A stretch of DNA of 64,000 nt, taken from Sulfurovum sp. UBA12169. GTDB taxonomy: Bacteria; Campylobacterota; Campylobacteria; Campylobacterales; Sulfurovaceae. Position 1 is the stretch's first letter. Every line of letters begins with the position of its first letter. Location of the stretch: contig DLUH01000001.1 of NCBI GenBank assembly GCA_002742845.1, positions 62,001-126,000 on the forward strand, in the 5' to 3' direction. A model generated the notes under the pieces. That model did not search any database and had not been told where the DNA came from. It was given only the letters and a program-made list of their open reading frames with translations. This document shows, one piece after another, positions 60,578-64,000 of the stretch. A program made the translations under genes and the position numbers.

Positions 60578-61567
60578 CTATTTGACAGCTTCAGCAATGA
60601 GATGGATCGCCATACCATAAGTTGCAGCATTGTTGTAACGGGTGAGTACGCGAAAATTTCTTCCTCCCAACCAAAGATCATCATGCGAAGCATTGGAAGT
60701 GAGGAGCAGATAGGCACTTGATTCGCGGAAGGTTTCTCGGGGATGAATGCCATAGTTTTTAAGTGTTTGGACGGGATAGGTTTTTCTGTGAGTGGCTTGA
60801 AGCTTTCCTCGATAGCGTTTCCCTTTAAAATCGGTTCCCACAGCAGCGGGAAGACCGTTTTTCCAGCCGTTTTGATGCATAAATCTTGCAATGATACCGA
60901 TACAATCTTTCAAATCCCACGGGTCTTTTTTGCCGTCTTTGCTGTAATCCATCCCAAAGGTTCTATAGACTGAAGGAACCTGTTGCACGCATCCCATCGC
61001 TCCGGCAAAAGAGCCTTGCAATCGGGTGATATCATACCCTTGTTCTCTGGCCATTAAAAAAAGGTGCTCAAACTCATTTTTAAAAAACGTTTTCATGCGG
61101 TTTGGATGAAACGCAAGGGTGGCAAGCGCATCCAGGGTGCGGTAATCTCCGGTATATTCTCCAAATTTGCTTTCTACGCCTATAAATCCTACGATATACT
61201 CTGCGGGCACCTCATACTCTTTGCTTGCCCTGGCAAGGATTTTGGCATATTTCTTTTTAAATTTTTTTGCTTTTTGAAGCGTAAGCGGATCAAGCACATG
61301 GGCTTTGTAGCGTTCCCATGAACCATTGGTCGATCCGACTTTGTAGCGGCCCGTATATCTATTGAGCGTATCGCGATCGAGTTTTGCATCTTTTAGTACC
61401 GATTCTACATAAGAACGTTTAAAGCGGTGTTTTTTTGTCATCATATCCACAAAGCTTCGGACCTCTTTTTTTGCCAGAAAATCATAGGGAACAGGCGGCC
61501 TGTCATCATTGGCAATCAAGAAGAGCGGAGCCAAAAAGATGAGTAAAAATTGTTTAAAAAACTTCAA
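60578..61567 (-). CDS. mltB: Lytic murein transglycosylase (MltB family)
   Basis: A 329-residue peptidoglycan lytic transglycosylase with signal peptide MKFFKQFLLIFLAPLFLIAN. The MltB domain contains the catalytic Glu in VGFIGVESKFGEYTGDYRTL (about 125-144, Glu of ESKFG), and FAGAMGCVQQVPSVYRTFGM (about 185-204, where G-Q-x-Q-F-M-P-S-S-Y is usual). No lipobox, so a soluble periplasmic enzyme is likely. Convergent with the DUF4382 gene. Confidence 0.93.
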   Translation of the reverse strand: MKFFKQFLLIFLAPLFLIANDDRPPVPYDFLAKKEVRSFVDMMTKKHRFKRSYVESVLKDAKLDRDTLNRYTGRYKVGSTNGSWERYKAHVLDPLTLQKAKKFKKKYAKILARASKEYEVPAEYIVGFIGVESKFGEYTGDYRTLDALATLAFHPNRMKTFFKNEFEHLFLMAREQGYDITRLQGSFAGAMGCVQQVPSVYRTFGMDYSKDGKKDPWDLKDCIGIIARFMHQNGWKNGLPAAVGTDFKGKRYRGKLQATHRKTYPVQTLKNYGIHPRETFRESSAYLLLTSNASHDDLWLGGRNFRVLTRYNNAATYGMAIHLIAEAVK

Positions 61568-61576
61568 GCATTTTCC

Positions 61577-62497
61577 TTATATATTATTTAGTATCAATAG
61601 GCTGTCTCGGTAGATCGGCTCGTCGATAAAACCATATTTGTCATCCATAAAACCGTTGATGCCCTTGGCGGCGTTGGCTTCAAAAACTTCTTTGATGTGC
61701 CTGGCCCGTTTTATTGCGTTAAGGTCTATCCTGAAGACCTCATTGGCTATCCGGACTTGTTTGGGACCCATGCATGCTTTGCTTTCAAAGCCCATCATCT
61801 TTTCATGTTCGCACCATGCCCTGAACGTTTGGGTATCGTGATAGTCTTGGAACATGAACGAAACAGGATGAATGCCAGCTGTTTTGGCATCAACAAGAAA
61901 CTTGCTTAGGATGTAGTCGATAGCAGGGTTTTCCAGGGCAATCAGGGATTGAGGCAATCCCAGGGAAGCCAGCAGATCAAGGATACCCAAATTGGCTGTT
62001 GTAAGACGTTTGTCTATACGAAGAGTACTAAGGTTTTGAAGTGCTTCTTTGGTCTCAAGAGAGATGTGCAGCTCTTTGCCGGGCTCAAGAAGAGTAAGCG
62101 CCTGAGCGATCTGTGTATGATTTTTAATTTTGGCTACGCGCACTGCATCAAAACCAAAGTCATTTAAAAAGGTGATCTCTTCTTCTCCTCCTTCACCCAA
62201 GGGATTGGTTCGTACGATGATAAAACTGTTTGAATGCTCCATATGTGAGAGAAAAAGCCCAATAGTATAAAGCGCCTCTTTTTTGCGGCTTGGAGCGATG
62301 GCATCTTCAAGGTTGAGCGTGATCATATCTGCATCCATTTCGTCGATGCGGTTGAGATGCTTGAGATTGAGGGGATTTAGCATCATATTTGAGCGTCTGA
62401 GGGGTTGCTTAAAAGGTGATTTATAAGCAGTGCCAAAGTGTACCGGCAGCATATCCGTCTTAATGCCGTTTAAAAAATCCAATGAATCAAAAATCAT
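61577..62497 (-). CDS. HpcH/HpaI aldolase / CitE-like protein
   Basis: A 306-residue citrate-lyase beta-subunit-like protein. CitE-like signatures are ADMITLNLEDAIAPSRKKEA (about 57-76), SFIIVRTNPLGEGGEEE (Arg), LHISLETKEAL (Glu) and SKACMGPKQVRIANEVF (about 245-261). No neighbouring citrate-lyase subunits are present, so it is probably a malyl-CoA/citramalyl-CoA-type lyase or an uncharacterised relative. It is separated from mltB by only 9 nt. Confidence 0.88.
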   Translation of the reverse strand: MIFDSLDFLNGIKTDMLPVHFGTAYKSPFKQPLRRSNMMLNPLNLKHLNRIDEMDADMITLNLEDAIAPSRKKEALYTIGLFLSHMEHSNSFIIVRTNPLGEGGEEEITFLNDFGFDAVRVAKIKNHTQIAQALTLLEPGKELHISLETKEALQNLSTLRIDKRLTTANLGILDLLASLGLPQSLIALENPAIDYILSKFLVDAKTAGIHPVSFMFQDYHDTQTFRAWCEHEKMMGFESKACMGPKQVRIANEVFRIDLNAIKRARHIKEVFEANAAKGINGFMDDKYGFIDEPIYRDSLLILNNI

Positions 62498-62563
62498 ATT
62501 CGTACTTTTTGCTTATTGTACACTATGGGAAGTAATTTATGACTAAAATGGCTATAATGTGCT

Positions 62564-63073
62564 ATGCTGAAATATTTAAACGGATACGATAGCCAAATCC
62601 TTGCAAAGGTGCAGATGCTCATAGAGCAGAAGCGTTTGGGAGAGCATCTCCTCTCTCGTTATCACCAAAATGATATTCATAAATATACAACCGATAAAGC
62701 ACTGTATGATTATATCCAAGAACTCAAAACCAGCCATCTAAAAAGTTCTCCTCCGATAGCTAAAGTACTGTATGATGCCAAGATACACGATCTCAAATCG
62801 GCCCTGGGAACGCATACATTTATTACAAGGGTGCAAGGCGGCAAACTTAAAGCCAAAAATGAAATACGCATCTCGCATCTCTTTAAAAAGGTGCCGGAAG
62901 CGTTTTTACGCATGATCGTTGCGCATGAATTGGCGCATCTTAAAGAAAAAGAACACAACAAAGCATTCTATAAACTTTGCACCCACATAGAGCCCGCATA
63001 TCATCAGCTTGAATTTGATGTAAGGCTTTATTTGATTCATTTGGAGCATTTTGGAAAGCTTTACGAGTCTTAG
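62564..63073 (+). CDS. YgjP-like metallopeptidase domain protein (DUF45)
   Basis: A 169-residue soluble protein with the zincin motif AHELAHLKEKEHN (HEXXH variant HELAH, about 127-131, with third ligand His139-type) preceded by LRMIVAHELAHL. That organisation is the YgjP/WSS1-like DUF45 domain. There is no signal peptide. Substrate unknown. Confidence 0.85.
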   Translation: MLKYLNGYDSQILAKVQMLIEQKRLGEHLLSRYHQNDIHKYTTDKALYDYIQELKTSHLKSSPPIAKVLYDAKIHDLKSALGTHTFITRVQGGKLKAKNEIRISHLFKKVPEAFLRMIVAHELAHLKEKEHNKAFYKLCTHIEPAYHQLEFDVRLYLIHLEHFGKLYES

Positions 63074-63111
63074 AAGGAGTTGGCGATATTTGATAGGATA
63101 AAAGTATACTG

Positions 63112-63171
63112 TATGGCTTATTTACAAATAAGCCATATCTGCTTTTGCCGCCGGGGATAATCCCGGCCGGC
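63112..63171. terminator. Two hairpins between convergent DUF45 gene and nirS
   Basis: The first is 12-bp arms TATGGCTTATTT/AAATAAGCCATA (63112-63123 with 63126-63137) separated by AC. The second, GC-rich, is CCGGGG/TCCCGG with an ATAA loop and an outer GCCG/CGGC (63147-63171). They lie in the 151 bp between two convergent genes. Neither has a long T-run, so bidirectional termination is likely but not certain. Confidence 0.5.
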
Positions 63172-63224
63172 TTTGAGTCAGTGTCAAATATTTTTGACTT
63201 TTTCGTTTATTTTAAATATACGAA

Positions 63225-64000
63225 TCAATAGACATCATGGGCCGTGTTGTGGACGTTGAATTTGCCTGTCGGGGTTTGCAAGCCGATGATTTTGTCAATT
63301 TCAGTAAGCGATTGGCCGTCAAGGATGATGATCGCACCATCCGTTGCCCAATCAGATATCCATACTTCACTGCCGTCTTTGTTGAACTCAAAGTGTACGG
63401 CTCGACCGTTTTGCGCCACATCAAAACATCTGTCAATAGCGGCATTTTCTTTAGAGTAGGCGCAGATCTGTCTATGGGATGTGCCGTTTGCGCTTAATGT
63501 CATATCCATGAGTACCCATGGAGAATTTGGGTGGGTCTTTACAAATAATGATCCTGCCGAAGGAAGTGTGATTTCGCGTACAACAGACCAAGCATATTGC
63601 GGGTGGTTGACCGGATCTGCACCGTAAACGGTCATTTTTCCTTCACCGATATGCGTTGAGGCATTGACCCATCCGTACACAGGATCTAACCAGTTGGCAC
63701 CGCGTCCGGGATGCGGAGTGTTTCCTGTTGAAATGATCGCTTCAAGGCTTCGGTCGGCGACATCTATGATGGCCATTTTGTTATTGGCGTTTGCGGCAAC
63801 CATAAAGTAGCGTTTGGTGCTATCCCAGCCTCCGTCATGCAAAAATTTTTCAGCGGCAATGCTTGACACTGTCGGAAAGTTTGGCTGCGAATAATCTACG
63901 ATATTTACATAGCCTGCTTCTTTGAGCGATACCACCCAGATAGGCTCAGTATGCGATGCGATGATGGCAGCAACACGGTTTTCTTTAAGTGTTTCGCCGT
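63225..64000 (-). CDS. nirS: Cytochrome cd1 nitrite reductase NirS, C-terminal part (runs off right edge)
   Basis: The C-terminal part (about 258 codons) of a heme-d1 propeller domain on the minus strand. The frame continues past base 64,000 and has no start here, so N-terminal cytochrome c parts are outside the window. Blades carry GYVNIVDYSQPNFPTVSSIA, HDGGWDSTKRYFMVAANANN, and the C-terminal GKFNVHNTAHDVY ending is the family hallmark. NirS reduces nitrite to NO in the periplasm during denitrification. The identity as NirS rather than NirN/NirF is likely from this ending but not proved. Confidence 0.85.
   Translation of the reverse strand, partial: GETLKENRVAAIIASHTEPIWVVSLKEAGYVNIVDYSQPNFPTVSSIAAEKFLHDGGWDSTKRYFMVAANANNKMAIIDVADRSLEAIISTGNTPHPGRGANWLDPVYGWVNASTHIGEGKMTVYGADPVNHPQYAWSVVREITLPSAGSLFVKTHPNSPWVLMDMTLSANGTSHRQICAYSKENAAIDRCFDVAQNGRAVHFEFNKDGSEVWISDWATDGAIIILDGQSLTEIDKIIGLQTPTGKFNVHNTAHDVY

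Noticed and set aside
1-64000. CRISPR array
   Set aside because: No regularly spaced direct repeats and no cas genes were found in the window.

Overview
The window looks like a Campylobacterota (epsilonproteobacterial) chromosome, probably a sulfur- or nitrogen-oxidising Sulfurovum/Sulfurimonas-type organism. The evidence is the ubiX-coaD-tmk-hisS block, biosynthetic SpeA together with a carboxynorspermidine-dehydrogenase-like protein, AcnB, a NirS d1-domain gene, and extended -10 (TGnTATAAT) promoters. The assignment is by inference; there is no rRNA gene here.

Bases 1 to about 23,150 are the right-hand part of a prophage whose left end (integrase, regulators, replication) lies outside the window. 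It is a contractile-tailed chimera: lambda-type packaging (small terminase, GpA-like large terminase, gpW-like joiner, lambda-type portal), an HK97-type prohead protease fused to the major capsid protein, and a P2-type tail (V, W, J, I, fibres, FI sheath, FII tube, E/E' chaperone, tape measure, U, X, D). A lysis cassette follows (two holin-like membrane proteins, nested Rz/Rz1 spanins, a GH108 endolysin). The prophage ends with a diversity-generating-retroelement (DGR) type gene in which a C-type-lectin/FGE-like receptor-binding domain, an asparagine-codon-rich variable or template segment and a DGR-signature reverse transcriptase form one 795-codon reading frame. No separate template repeat or Avd gene is visible. 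The prophage abuts the 3' end of a CAU-anticodon tRNA gene, the probable attachment site. Three features are not obvious from ORF lists: a TTTTTTA -1 slippery site producing the E-E' tail chaperone, a lone antisense membrane gene with its own perfect extended -10 promoter, and an internal start inside the protease-capsid fusion.

From about 23,150 to 44,640 the chromosome holds housekeeping genes: rodA, pgeF, ald with a Lon-family ATPase-protease, carboxynorspermidine dehydrogenase, an AEC transporter, a DedA protein, a patatin lipoprotein, an aspartate aminotransferase, speA-cysE, a four-gene Mla-type lipid-transport operon, and ubiX-coaD-tmk-hisS, followed by a tRNA-Gly(GCC)/tRNA-Gly(TCC)/tRNA-Leu(CAA) cluster.

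From 44,640 to 64,000 come ftsK with a small unknown gene, acnB, an acyl-CoA thioesterase, a decayed integrase remnant, a DUF389 membrane protein, a copper-type P-ATPase, a truncated outer-membrane beta-barrel gene, a CDGSH protein, a radical SAM-MEMO-Pcm operon, a GEMM/c-di-GMP-I-like riboswitch upstream of a DUF4382 lipoprotein, a membrane-bound lytic transglycosylase, a CitE-like protein, a YgjP-like metallopeptidase and the 3' part of nirS running off the right edge.
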